A DNA stretch of 64,000 nucleotides from Alentia gelatinosa. Lineage: Eukaryota > Annelida > Polychaeta > Phyllodocida > Polynoidae. This document shows positions 60,801-63,875 of this stretch, piece by piece. Both the position numbers and the translations under genes were made by a program. The notes below the pieces were generated by a model. The model was not told the origin of the DNA, ran no database searches, and saw only the letters and a list, made by a program, of their open reading frames with translations. The stretch covers positions 26,881,469-26,945,468 of the forward strand of contig OX465584.1 of the NCBI GenBank assembly GCA_950022655.1. The letters run 5' to 3'. The stretch's first letter is position 1. The number at the start of each line of letters is the position of its first letter.

Positions 60801-62938
60801 GTGATGCCTTAAGGCAGCATCCGCCCTTAAAGGGTTCAGAATGATTATAAGGCTGTATGAATTTTGGAAGCCACTTTTCATATATTTAGATGTACATATA
60901 GTCATATCTTCTCTTAACCAATTTCAGATCCAGTCATTGCAATTCGAATGCTTATCAAAGATGTGCCATTTACCCCAGAGCTCGAGCATGTGGAAAGTCC
61001 TCATTTCAAAGAGCATCTTTCAAGTTTGCTTTTTAAGGTATGATACACTGAACCTGTAAACCTTATAAGTCAGGACCATGTGTTGAGACACTCCCAAGCA
61101 TGGGACAATGAATGTCTTGAGGCACTCTTATATTTATCACAATAATTGAAAAGGTCCATAACATAATTTTTCAAGGTGTATGCTCACTTGTAACTTAAGC
61201 CATTTATTCTGGTTGATGCCTTGAGGAATCAATCAGGACTGGCCTGGTCATGCCTTGAGGCATCATTTACAAAATTAATCTTTCATGTAATAAAATTGGA
61301 CATTTTGGACCAATAAACATGACTTTTTCAAAGAATGTAGGTACAATATATTATATTTAATATTTATAGTTGAAATGAGAAGAATGTTAATGATCATGTT
61401 TTATGCCATGTGATGGAAAAAGAAAATTTTCACCATCAGTCTCTAGTACCTGGTTCCTAGCGGTATGCATCTGAACTAGGAAACAGCCCCATGCCCTATT
61501 TGCACACAATAAGGTTGAACAATCATCACTTTTTCTCAAATGATTAAAATTTTTGTAATCTCTGACCTTCTTTTTGGAAATTCATGTCCTGTCAAATCTG
61601 AGTGTATTTACCAGCATCACACTTCATAACAGGGACCCATTGTATTGTATTCATGAATTCATATGATATTTTTTCCATTGAAAATGTAGGTGAAGAGAAG
61701 AATCCAATATGTTCTGCAATCAGACTTCAGGTCATTACACCTGATAAGGGTCAGCAGACCTACAGGTACAGAAGCCTACCTTACAGAATTGACTCCAGCT
61801 GTTACAGTTGAACTTCATGTGGCTCTCACTCATCGTAACCATACTTTAGTGAAGAATTTCCAGGATAATTTCCATGCCTCAAGCATCTCTCCAGAAATTG
61901 TTTTCTCTGCAGAAGCAGGTAAGTATCTATCTCTTTACCATGATGATTCCCATTGCTTTCAACAACATTTCTCATTCAAAGGCATTTTGTCAAATATCTA
62001 TTGTTGATGTCAAATCAGAATAAGGTTCTTTCTGTGCCTGATTCAATGACTTTCATCTTTGAAGGGAATGCATGTCACAAGGATAAGTGCCAGAATGGAA
62101 CAGAATGTATTCCTAAATCTCATGGGAAATTCAACTGCAGGTGCTCTCAGATTGAAGGACTCCAAACACCATTGTGCTGTAAGTATATTTTCCATCATCT
62201 TATCTGCACTGTCAAAGTAATATTCATATAAACTTCATACATCTAAGTTAGGAGTAACTAGATACACTACAATCTTTATATATCCTTATCCATTGTTTCT
62301 TCTCCCTACTATGTACATAACATGTTTATTGATAATGCATAACCATATTTCCATATATGTATCTCATTGTATCCTTATTGACCACTTTCAGCTCCATACA
62401 TACCTATTCGATTGGTCATCAAAGATGTGCCATTTACCCAGGCACTTGAACATCTGGGAAGTCCTGATTTCAAAGAACATCTATCAATGTTACTTGTCCA
62501 TGTAGGTGCCAATGAGTTAATCATTACTCTGAATTGTTTCTAATCCAATCGCCAAATGAATCTTCGAGTTATTTTTAAAAAGAGTGTTTGGAAGATGTCT
62601 CTGAAGGAGAAATGTACATGATTTGATGTCTACTTCCTTTAAAAAACCCAATTTCATTCTAATTGATCTGCAAAGTGTAACACAACTTTGTTTTTTACAT
62701 GCTTTCCAGGTCAATAGAAGAGTCCAGTTCATTCTTCAATCAGCATATGAATCCTTACATCTGATAAGGGTCAGAAGATCTACAGGTGCAGAAGCCTTTA
62801 TCACCGATTTCACTCCTTCAGTTACAGTTGAGCTTCATGTGGCTGTAACTTATCGCACACCTGATTTAGTCCAGCATTTCCGGGCTACATTCCACCCTTC
62901 AACGATCTCTCAAAACATTGTTCATTCTACTGAAGCAG
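132..62938 (+). CDS. Interior of a giant EGF-SEA repeat gene (26 modules, 78 exons, both ends outside window)
   Basis: Seen: 26 modules in the order (A-B-C)x8 then A-B, each made of exons of 114, 110 and 229 bp with AG acceptors and GT donors. EGF exons start and end in phase 1; the SEA domain is split by a phase 0 intron. Joined exons stay open throughout, about 3,926 codons. The EGF has six cysteines spaced C-x4-C-x5-C-x9-C-x1-C-x10-C, without an obvious calcium-binding consensus. The SEA-like part has a first strand (IRLVIKDVPF), a helix crossing the intron (FKEHLS...VKRRVQFILQSA), then LHLIRV and VTVELHVAV strands. Known: EGF plus SEA occurs in membrane mucins and matrix proteoglycans. 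Inferred: a secreted or surface matrix, adhesion or mucus protein. No signal peptide, membrane segment, start or stop exon is in the window, so anchorage is unknown. Separate genes are unlikely because no terminal exon or promoter interrupts the array. Some exons might be alternatively spliced. Confidence 0.85.
246..671 (+). other. Intron class I1: A EGF to A SEA
   Basis: Other copies: 5119-5705, 15642-16228, 22042-22626, 30399-30983, 37995-38588, 43274-43858, 54414-55022, 60009-60927. Content is unique AT-rich sequence with a TA microsatellite (shortened away in R1) after TTTGCTGTGTGTA; R9 adds the piggyBac-like MITE. No gene seen. Confidence 0.8.
782..1418 (+). other. Intron class I2: inside SEA of A modules
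   Basis: Other copies: 5816-6484, 16339-17010, 22737-24568, 31094-32925, 38699-39368, 43969-45797, 55133-55770, 61038-61689. Contains a near-palindromic CATGCCTTGAGGCATC motif in most copies. R4, R5 and R7 add the 1.14-kb CACTA-like element. No gene seen. Confidence 0.8.
1793..2666 (+). CDS. Module B1 (EGF + SEA)
   Basis: Exons 1793-1906, 2120-2229 and 2438-2666. Type B EGF is GNACHKDKCQNGTEC (sequon N-G-T); the SEA halves start SPYIPIRLVIKDVPF and VKRRVQFILQSA. B1 is the most diverged B EGF: ACDKEKC replaces ACHKDKC. In the second SEA half YESS replaces YESL. The first SEA exon ends in VH just before its GTAGGT donor, a hallmark of type B. Confidence 0.87.
2667..3631 (+). other. Intron class I3: B to C
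   Basis: Other copies: 7733-14153, 18258-19425, 25812-28915, 34169-36493, 40620-41786, 47041-49351, 57021-58519, and 62939 to the window end. This is the main transposon target: the PAT/DIRS element in R2, CACTA-like subfamily 2 in R4, R5, R7 and R9, and the 867-bp insertion in R4. Apart from these, no gene seen. Confidence 0.8.
3632..4691 (+). CDS. Module C1 (EGF + SEA)
   Basis: Exons 3632-3745, 3891-4000 and 4463-4691. Type C EGF is GNACEKSECRNGTEC (sequon N-G-T) and ends in a GTGAGT donor. The SEA halves start YPYIRVKLVIKNVPF and VRRRIHHILQSA. C1 matches the type C consensus, with EYMG in the first half and LQDDLHAL in the second. The terminal motif is SSEGG. Confidence 0.87.
4001..4462 (+). 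other. Intron class I4: inside SEA of C modules
   Basis: Other copies: 14523-14984, 20923-21397, 29285-29759, 36867-37337, 42156-42629, 49721-50218, 58889-59364. C5 and C7 share a divergent middle (near 37000-37130 and 49850-49980). No gene or mobile element recognised. Confidence 0.8.
4692..5004 (+). other. Intron class I5: C to A
   Basis: Other copies: 15214-15527, 21627-21927, 29989-30284, 37567-37880, 42859-43159, 50448-54299, 59594-59894. Contains the imperfect palindrome CCTCAGGTTCCTGAGG in most copies. R7 adds the non-LTR element. No gene otherwise. Confidence 0.8.
5005..6713 (+). CDS. Module A2 (EGF + SEA)
   Basis: Exons 5005-5118, 5706-5815 and 6485-6713. Substitutions versus other A modules are F for V in the first SEA strand (NPFIAIR) and L for V in IQYLLQS. 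VEAG and the GTTAGT donor are shared with A1 and A3. Confidence 0.87.
6859..7732 (+). CDS. Module B2 (EGF + SEA)
   Basis: Exons 6859-6972, 7186-7295 and 7504-7732. It matches the type B consensus throughout, including TPYLVQ in the second SEA half. The following intron holds the PAT/DIRS-type retrotransposon, which moves the next module about 5.2 kb downstream without touching a splice site. Confidence 0.87.
8015..8250 (-). repeat. Split direct repeat B2 (3' end of element)
   Basis: About 236 bp copy of B1. Its outer end abuts CAT at 8012-8014. Confidence 0.85.
8297..8481 (-). repeat. Split direct repeat A2
   Basis: About 185 bp copy of A1, joined to B1 through CAT at 8482-8484. About 46 bp of unshared sequence (8251-8296) separates it from B2. 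Confidence 0.85.
8485..8730 (-). repeat. Split direct repeat B1
   Basis: About 246 bp matching 8015-8250, with about 10 extra bases (a duplicated ATTAAATTTT) near 8540. It starts TACCCCAGATCCC on the plus strand. Confidence 0.85.
8779..10491 (-). pseudogene. RNase H and tyrosine recombinase of the PAT/DIRS element (internally frameshifted)
   Basis: A 570-codon frame. Residues 1-90 are the end of the RT connection region. RNase H spans about 91-210 with acidic residues at D96, E127/E129, D155 and D205. The C-terminus is a tyrosine recombinase with R399 (AALRQGEV), H515 and R518 (LHSLRK), W541 (GGWKS) and the nucleophile Y549 (AYIK). Residues about 245-333 are non-homologous read-through: the recombinase N-terminal domain for that stretch is in another frame (9459-9812). 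One shift falls at a run of seven C at 9489-9495. All recognised catalytic residues are otherwise retained. Confidence 0.8.
9459..9812 (-). pseudogene. Recombinase N-terminal core-binding region in the shifted frame
   Basis: A 117-codon frame. LANQRSAVGTYLAFCRRM and SLITSYMEYVADH have the helical look of the core-binding domain of tyrosine recombinases. It ends beside the poly-C run and should continue into DVAPTEDHRVRRALEG of the other frame. Confidence 0.6.
10332..11591 (-). pseudogene. Reverse transcriptase of the PAT/DIRS element (frame broken near its end)
   Basis: A 419-codon frame. Palm motifs are SSIDVSRAY (Asp about 239), AMPFGARASSY and the catalytic YLDD at about 303-306. After LGIEIDARSMNL (near 10510) the protein stops resembling RT, and the continuation lies in the overlapping frame ending at 10491, so about one base is missing. 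The product would copy element RNA into DNA. A programmed frameshift is possible but not supported by an obvious slippery site. Confidence 0.8.
11760..12950 (-). CDS. PAT/DIRS ORF1, gag-like protein
   Basis: 396 residues. A hydrophilic N-terminus is followed by a likely coiled coil at about residues 55-95 (repeated TDVNEVKTDVNGVKSDV). A Cys/His cluster at about 303-346 (CRDFN...CRHRNNH...HVCTLC...CGHSVHAC) resembles the zinc-binding region of DIRS-type ORF1 proteins. It precedes the RT frame, as in that group. Expected role: nucleic-acid binding and particle assembly. The frame is intact. Confidence 0.7.
   Translation of the reverse strand: MLTRSGMAAASAATETDSEVTLWQQGTAEESDHVDSVSQQGTSASGRSRASRVTALENNLKGMRTDVNEVKTDVNGVKSDVSKMSRQMDGKMDAIMQISRPASRRSGSRAASAADRTRDCAQDQTERLLPPPRQLRETYMSEDHLQREFGREAMRHDRTTGKNSLLSDLNARRPTAKPYMFIDRDGVYTLHQKLDLRSGLGPLEYISCFVALLSDERALLPEDRADMFRHLHQVTVDAQARPWAAVRRWSNFVFDQVEAGRMRWSDHGRIQEERVRLAMTSTNTSNPSNNTETGRARGSEAPCRDFNGERGCRHRNNHTEGGIRWLHVCTLCDSVRRKCGHSVHACNRKLTYGHGYDNTAAPPVPTPRRVPQAGYQLQPTTKAAAPRSVLQHPQPT
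13063..13247 (-). repeat. Split direct repeat A1 (5' end of element)
   Basis: About 185 bp, nearly identical to 8297-8481. It ends GGCCATGGGTAACC next to CAT on the plus strand. Confidence 0.85.
14154..15213 (+). CDS. Module C2 (EGF + SEA)
   Basis: Exons 14154-14267, 14413-14522 and 14985-15213. The only coding difference seen from C1 is EYIG for EYMG in the first SEA half. Its introns are almost identical to those of C1, so this is a recent copy. Confidence 0.87.
15528..17239 (+). CDS. Module A3 (EGF + SEA)
   Basis: Exons 15528-15641, 16229-16338 and 17011-17239. LSGLLLK replaces LSSLLLK at the end of the first SEA half. It shares VEAG and the GTTAGT donor with A1 and A2; later A modules have AEAG with GTAAG donors. 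Confidence 0.87.
17385..18257 (+). CDS. Module B3 (EGF + SEA)
   Basis: Exons 17385-17498, 17712-17821 and 18029-18257. A Gly-to-Asp change (RSTDAEAF for RSTGAEAF) lies in the loop between the second and third SEA strands, where self-cleaving SEA domains carry their cleavage site. Confidence 0.87.
19426..21626 (+). CDS. Module C3 (EGF + SEA)
   Basis: Exons 19426-19539, 20813-20922 and 21398-21626. The EGF-to-SEA intron is enlarged by a 1,126-bp mariner-like element that starts 11 bp after the exon end, leaving GTGAGTATATA intact. Coding variants are KKYLS for KKHLS and LQDNLHAL for LQDDLHAL. Confidence 0.87.
19551..20676. mobile_element. Non-autonomous Tc1/mariner-like element with 46-bp inverted repeats and seven internal 15-mers
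   Basis: 1,126 bp flanked by TA (19549-19550, 20677-20678). The other C modules read GTGAGTATATATTACCC there, so a TA was duplicated. Termini start TGGTCAATTCTCCC; the inverted repeats match over about 45 of 46 bases. The 15-mer CCCAYGTACGGTGAC occurs forward at 19580, 19889, 19907, 20081 and 20267 and inverted at 19739 and 20632 (start positions); two of these lie within the inverted repeats. No transposase frame is present. Family placement rests on the TA duplication only. Confidence 0.85.
21928..24797 (+). CDS. Module A4 (EGF + SEA)
   Basis: Exons 21928-22041, 22627-22736 and 24569-24797. The intron inside SEA contains a CACTA-like subfamily 1 element. The second SEA half carries the R4/R5/R7 signature SDYRS...RVTRP instead of SDFRS...RVSRP, and ends AEAG with a GTAAGT donor. 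Confidence 0.87.
23384..24526. mobile_element. CACTA-like element, subfamily 1, R4 copy
   Basis: 1,143 bp. Inverted ends CACTGCACGAAAACCACC and GGTGGTTTTCATGCAGTG, flanked by direct TCA (23381-23383, 24527-24529). Repeats without it read TATTCATGAATT, so one TCA was duplicated. CACTG ends with a 3-bp duplication are typical of CACTA/EnSpm. Subterminal regions are rich in TATATAC/TATATGCC motifs. No transposase frame, so non-autonomous. Confidence 0.8.
24944..25811 (+). CDS. Module B4 (EGF + SEA)
   Basis: Exons 24944-25057, 25271-25380 and 25583-25811. TPDLVQ replaces TPYLVQ in the second SEA half, a variant shared with B5, B7 and B9. Those are exactly the B modules followed by a CACTA-like subfamily 2 element. 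Confidence 0.87.
25918..26670. mobile_element. CACTA-like element, subfamily 2, R4 copy (internally deleted)
   Basis: 753 bp. Begins CACAGCACGAAAAACC and ends GGTTTTCGTGAATTG, a degenerate inverted pair, flanked by GTG (25915-25917, 26671-26673). R1 at the same place reads GGAGGTGTTTGTTC, the empty site. It lacks about 75-90 bp near the right end that the R5 and R7 copies keep. Confidence 0.7.
27788..28066 (-). pseudogene. Possible captured first-exon fragment of a type II membrane protein
   Basis: A 92-codon frame. A short basic N-terminus (MHIVTRYIRTNLTWR) is followed by a hydrophobic stretch at about residues 17-31 (CGFVTLLLVWNVLYM) and a polar region. This resembles the signal anchor of a Golgi-type enzyme, but no enzyme domain follows and I cannot name a family. 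YY1-like and NRF1-like sites lie upstream in the matching orientation. Chance ORF is a real alternative. Confidence 0.25.
28108..28117 (-). promoter_or_regulatory. YY1-like site
   Basis: CGCCATCTTG, whose complement CAAGATGGCG matches the animal YY1 core. About 40 bp upstream of the minus-strand frame starting at 28066. Match by eye only. Confidence 0.3.
28355..28364. promoter_or_regulatory. NRF1-like palindrome
   Basis: GCGCATGCGC, the core of the animal NRF1 consensus, in a CpG-rich stretch. Such a site is rare by chance in AT-rich DNA. Function not shown. Confidence 0.3.
28916..29988 (+). CDS. Module C4 (EGF + SEA)
   Basis: Exons 28916-29029, 29175-29284 and 29760-29988. Variants are EHTG for EYMG, HHTTVL for HRTTVL and LQDNLHAL. 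The last donor is GTTAGT, unlike the GTAAGT of other C modules. Confidence 0.87.
30285..33154 (+). CDS. Module A5 (EGF + SEA)
   Basis: Exons 30285-30398, 30984-31093 and 32926-33154. The protein is the same as A4, with SDYRS, RVTRP and AEAG. The CACTA-like element inside the SEA intron has the same length (1,143 bp) as in A4, so A4 and A5 are sister copies. Confidence 0.87.
31741..32883. mobile_element. CACTA-like element, subfamily 1, R5 copy
   Basis: 1,143 bp at the same intron site as in R4, with the same ends and TCA flanks (31738-31740, 32884-32886). It arose by array duplication, not a new insertion. Confidence 0.8.
33301..34168 (+). CDS. Module B5 (EGF + SEA)
   Basis: Exons 33301-33414, 33628-33737 and 33940-34168. 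Consensus EGF and first SEA half; TPDLVQ in the second half as in B4. A CACTA-like subfamily 2 element begins 107 bp after the donor. Confidence 0.87.
34276..35117. mobile_element. CACTA-like element, subfamily 2, R5 copy
   Basis: 842 bp, GTG flanks (34273-34275, 35118-35120). The interior aligns by eye with subfamily 1 over several hundred bases (shared CAATGTTATATTATCAA, then ACATATAATAAACCCAGC). Confidence 0.7.
36494..37566 (+). CDS. Module C5 (EGF + SEA)
   Basis: Exons 36494-36607, 36757-36866 and 37338-37566. The first SEA half has PELGHLG where C1 has PELEYMG, and KKYLS for KKHLS. The second half is consensus (DDLHAL). Confidence 0.87.
37881..39597 (+). CDS. Module A6 (EGF + SEA)
   Basis: Exons 37881-37994, 38589-38698 and 39369-39597. 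The EGF has FHC for FRC before its fourth cysteine, and the first SEA half has VEGPHF for VESPHF. SDFRS and RVSRP place it with the class lacking subfamily 1 elements. Confidence 0.87.
39743..40619 (+). CDS. Module B6 (EGF + SEA)
   Basis: Exons 39743-39856, 40073-40182 and 40391-40619. The protein matches B2, including TPYLVQ; only silent changes such as GAC for GAT in KDV are seen. No CACTA-like element follows. Confidence 0.87.
41787..42858 (+). CDS. Module C6 (EGF + SEA)
   Basis: Exons 41787-41900, 42046-42155 and 42630-42858. A mosaic: its EGF and following intron resemble C1-C3, but its first SEA half has the PELGHLG of C5 and C7. Second-half variants are DLHIAVMHR and LQDNLHAL. Confidence 0.87.
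43160..46026 (+). CDS. Module A7 (EGF + SEA)
   Basis: Exons 43160-43273, 43859-43968 and 45798-46026. The EGF has CFHME for CSHME after the fifth cysteine. SDYRS/RVTRP and a 1,142-bp CACTA-like element in the SEA intron group it with A4 and A5. Confidence 0.87.
44614..45755. mobile_element. CACTA-like element, subfamily 1, R7 copy
   Basis: 1,142 bp, same site, with TCA flanks at 44611-44613 and 45756-45758. It has small differences from the R4/R5 copies, for instance TATTTGCTGG for TATACGCTGG near 45649. Confidence 0.8.
46173..47040 (+). CDS. Module B7 (EGF + SEA)
   Basis: Exons 46173-46286, 46500-46609 and 46812-47040. First-half variants are YVPIR for YIPIR and GSLEF for GSPEF. The second half has TPDLVQ. 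A subfamily 2 element lies 107 bp past the donor. Confidence 0.87.
47148..47976. mobile_element. CACTA-like element, subfamily 2, R7 copy
   Basis: 829 bp at the same site, flanked by GTG (47145-47147, 47977-47979). A short deletion near 47352 removes the ACCTAGGAGATACC segment seen in R5. Confidence 0.7.
49352..50447 (+). CDS. Module C7 (EGF + SEA)
   Basis: Exons 49352-49465, 49611-49720 and 50219-50447. Variants are PELGHLG and KKYLS (as C5), RVTQP for RVTRP, and AVMHR (as C6). The following intron carries the non-LTR retrotransposon. Confidence 0.87.
51233..51424 (-). pseudogene. C-terminal segment of the non-LTR polyprotein
   Basis: 63 codons with the common C-terminal pattern YKAKVLPYLEYGDILYSN and IQKCQNRGLRAC. 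It is separated from the palm frame by a break near 51430-51480. The remaining about 610 bp to the left is untranslated 3' sequence. Confidence 0.65.
51480..52061 (-). pseudogene. Reverse transcriptase palm of the non-LTR element
   Basis: 193 codons. AIFIDLSKAFDMVNH (first catalytic Asp), GVPQGSILGPLLFLMYVNNL, and NADDT at residues 100-104 where FADD or YADD is usual. The Asn at the aromatic position suggests decay or an unusual variant. Confidence 0.8.
52457..53116 (-). pseudogene. Linker between endonuclease and reverse transcriptase
   Basis: 219 codons, lysine-rich, with KKFWEEIQKLLPE and HINNFFTNIGSDLASKF, the usual linker pattern of Jockey/CR1-like polyproteins. It overlaps the endonuclease frame by about 90 bp in another phase. 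The N-terminal RT part follows at about 52456-52062 but is frame-broken near 52265. Confidence 0.7.
53028..53378 (-). pseudogene. Endonuclease C-terminal part of the non-LTR element
   Basis: 116 codons. Contains IIGDFNINY (the GDFN motif), TPTRYNNTIDLAFTN and CDHSQI (the catalytic His region). Separated from the N-terminal part by a frame break near 53400-53470. Confidence 0.75.
53475..53774 (-). pseudogene. Endonuclease N-terminal part of the non-LTR element
   Basis: 99 codons. HIVHANLQSIKNK and the catalytic-Glu motif ISETWLT are typical of the apurinic-type endonuclease of non-LTR elements. The frame is lost after about residue 99. Confidence 0.75.
54300..55999 (+). CDS. Module A8 (EGF + SEA)
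   Basis: Exons 54300-54413, 55023-55132 and 55771-55999. ESPYF replaces ESPHF in the first SEA half. The second half is the SDFRS/RVSRP/AEAG form. The EGF-to-SEA intron contains the longest TA microsatellite of the array. Confidence 0.87.
54772..54812. repeat. TA microsatellite, about 20 units
   Basis: Located in intron class I1 of R8. The homologous run is only about 6-9 units in other repeats (for instance near 5480 and 38358). Confidence 0.9.
56145..57020 (+). CDS. Module B8 (EGF + SEA)
   Basis: Exons 56145-56258, 56474-56583 and 56792-57020. The first half has LSLLLVH for LSMLLVH. The second half is the most altered B: AVTNRTPYLVHHFQATF, where N-R-T is a glycosylation sequon not present in the other B modules. 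Confidence 0.87.
57761..57970. other. About 210-bp segment found only in R8
   Basis: After GAGAACCTG, where R4 continues TTTTATATC, R8 reads GGGACCCGTTTCACTAG and runs unique until GGCTGAGTTACAG, where it rejoins R3-like sequence. Could be a short insertion or ancestral sequence lost elsewhere. No clear terminal repeats. Confidence 0.5.
58520..59593 (+). CDS. Module C8 (EGF + SEA)
   Basis: Exons 58520-58633, 58779-58888 and 59365-59593. First half EYLG; second half starts VRRII instead of VRRRI and has DNLHAL. The EGF exon and upstream flank are R1-like, while the intron just after it is R4/R7-like, so the module looks recombinant. Confidence 0.87.
59895..61918 (+). CDS. Module A9 (EGF + SEA)
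   Basis: Exons 59895-60008, 60928-61037 and 61690-61918. The first SEA half ends SLLFK instead of SLLLK. The EGF-to-SEA intron contains the piggyBac-like MITE. The SEA intron lacks the subfamily 1 CACTA-like element. Confidence 0.87.
60504..60834. mobile_element. piggyBac-like MITE, 331 bp
   Basis: Flanks are TTAA (60500-60503) and TTCA (60835-60838); R5 has a single CTAA at this place. Ends are CCCTTTATGG and CTTAAAGGG (inverted, about 14 of 17 matching). Near the right end GATGCCTTAAGGCA(T/G)CATCC occurs twice. TTAA target plus CCC termini suit piggyBac. Confidence 0.65.
62065..62938 (+). CDS. Module B9 (EGF + SEA), last module in window
   Basis: Exons 62065-62178, 62392-62501 and 62710-62938. 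Variants are SPDF for SPEF, VNRRV for VKRRV, TPSV for TPTV, ISQNIV for ISRNIV, and TPDLVQ as in B4, B5 and B7. A C9 module is expected beyond the right edge. Confidence 0.87.
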
Positions 62939-63045
62939 GTAGGTCATTCATTTTCATCAGAGAATCACAAATGCTACTGTGGCCTAACCACCTTCCAATA
63001 AATTGGGCACTGACTATTTGGTCAGTGAACAAAAGTCAGGAGGTA

Positions 63046-63875
63046 CACAGCACGAAAAAACCTTAATCTACATATATATACGTCCGGCGGATATACCTAT
63101 GATTTTGCATAGTTATGTTAGTCCTATTTTCCAGCATGTATAGGCCTCATCTATAGATGGATATAAGTGTACATGTTGCACTCATATATATGTCATATAT
63201 ATGCCTGATTTTGTCGTATTTACGCCACTGATCAATAATAGTGATCTCTCCACTGTTGTTTTATTTCATTTGTCATTAGTTATCAAAGTCAAGTGGTATA
63301 TAAAAAATCCAATGTTATATTATCAAGTTATTTATTTTTGTTATAAAATCTTTCTAAAACCTGAGTGAGTATCATTTCATTAATAACATATGATAAACCC
63401 AGTATTCTTTTGTATTTTTTACCGCTTCTTTTGATAGATTATACTTTGAAAATGTCATCTTTCTATATGCTTCAAGATTGGTGGGTATATAAGGTATGCA
63501 GTATATGATAGTAGTCATAGACTTGGGTCGCAGTCGGGGTCAGTGTCATGCTCAGGCTTGGGGTTGAAATCAGTATCAGAATCATGAGCAAGGGCTTTTG
63601 TGTTGGTGCAGGTACACCCTACTGCCACAGCTGCTGCCACACAGCCACCACAATGGTGTATATATATTGTGCACAGTATATTTCTCGTCATATACGCTTT
63701 ATGGGAAATACAACCGTTAAGCTTCCATATACATGGAAAAACATATTTGTATACACTGCATACACTGGCATGTAATATGGACAAATATACATATAAAAAC
63801 ATGTCAATGTACATGGGATACATGCACATATACTTGGTGGCGTATATATGAAATTTCTTGGGTTTTCGTGAATTG
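63046..63875. mobile_element. CACTA-like element, subfamily 2, R9 copy
   Basis: 830 bp. Left flank is GTA instead of GTG (mutated duplication); right flank GTG. It shares the R7 deletion, so R7 and R9 are closest relatives in this segment. Confidence 0.7.

Noticed and set aside
132..62938. A CRISPR array or bacterial repeat-toxin locus, suggested by the regular repeats
   Set aside because: The period is about 5 kb with spliced exons, GT/AG introns and animal retrotransposons; no short regularly spaced repeats.
132..62938. A cluster of separate small EGF-SEA genes
   Set aside because: No start or terminal exon, stop, polyadenylation context or promoter separates repeats, and every inter-repeat intron keeps phase 1.
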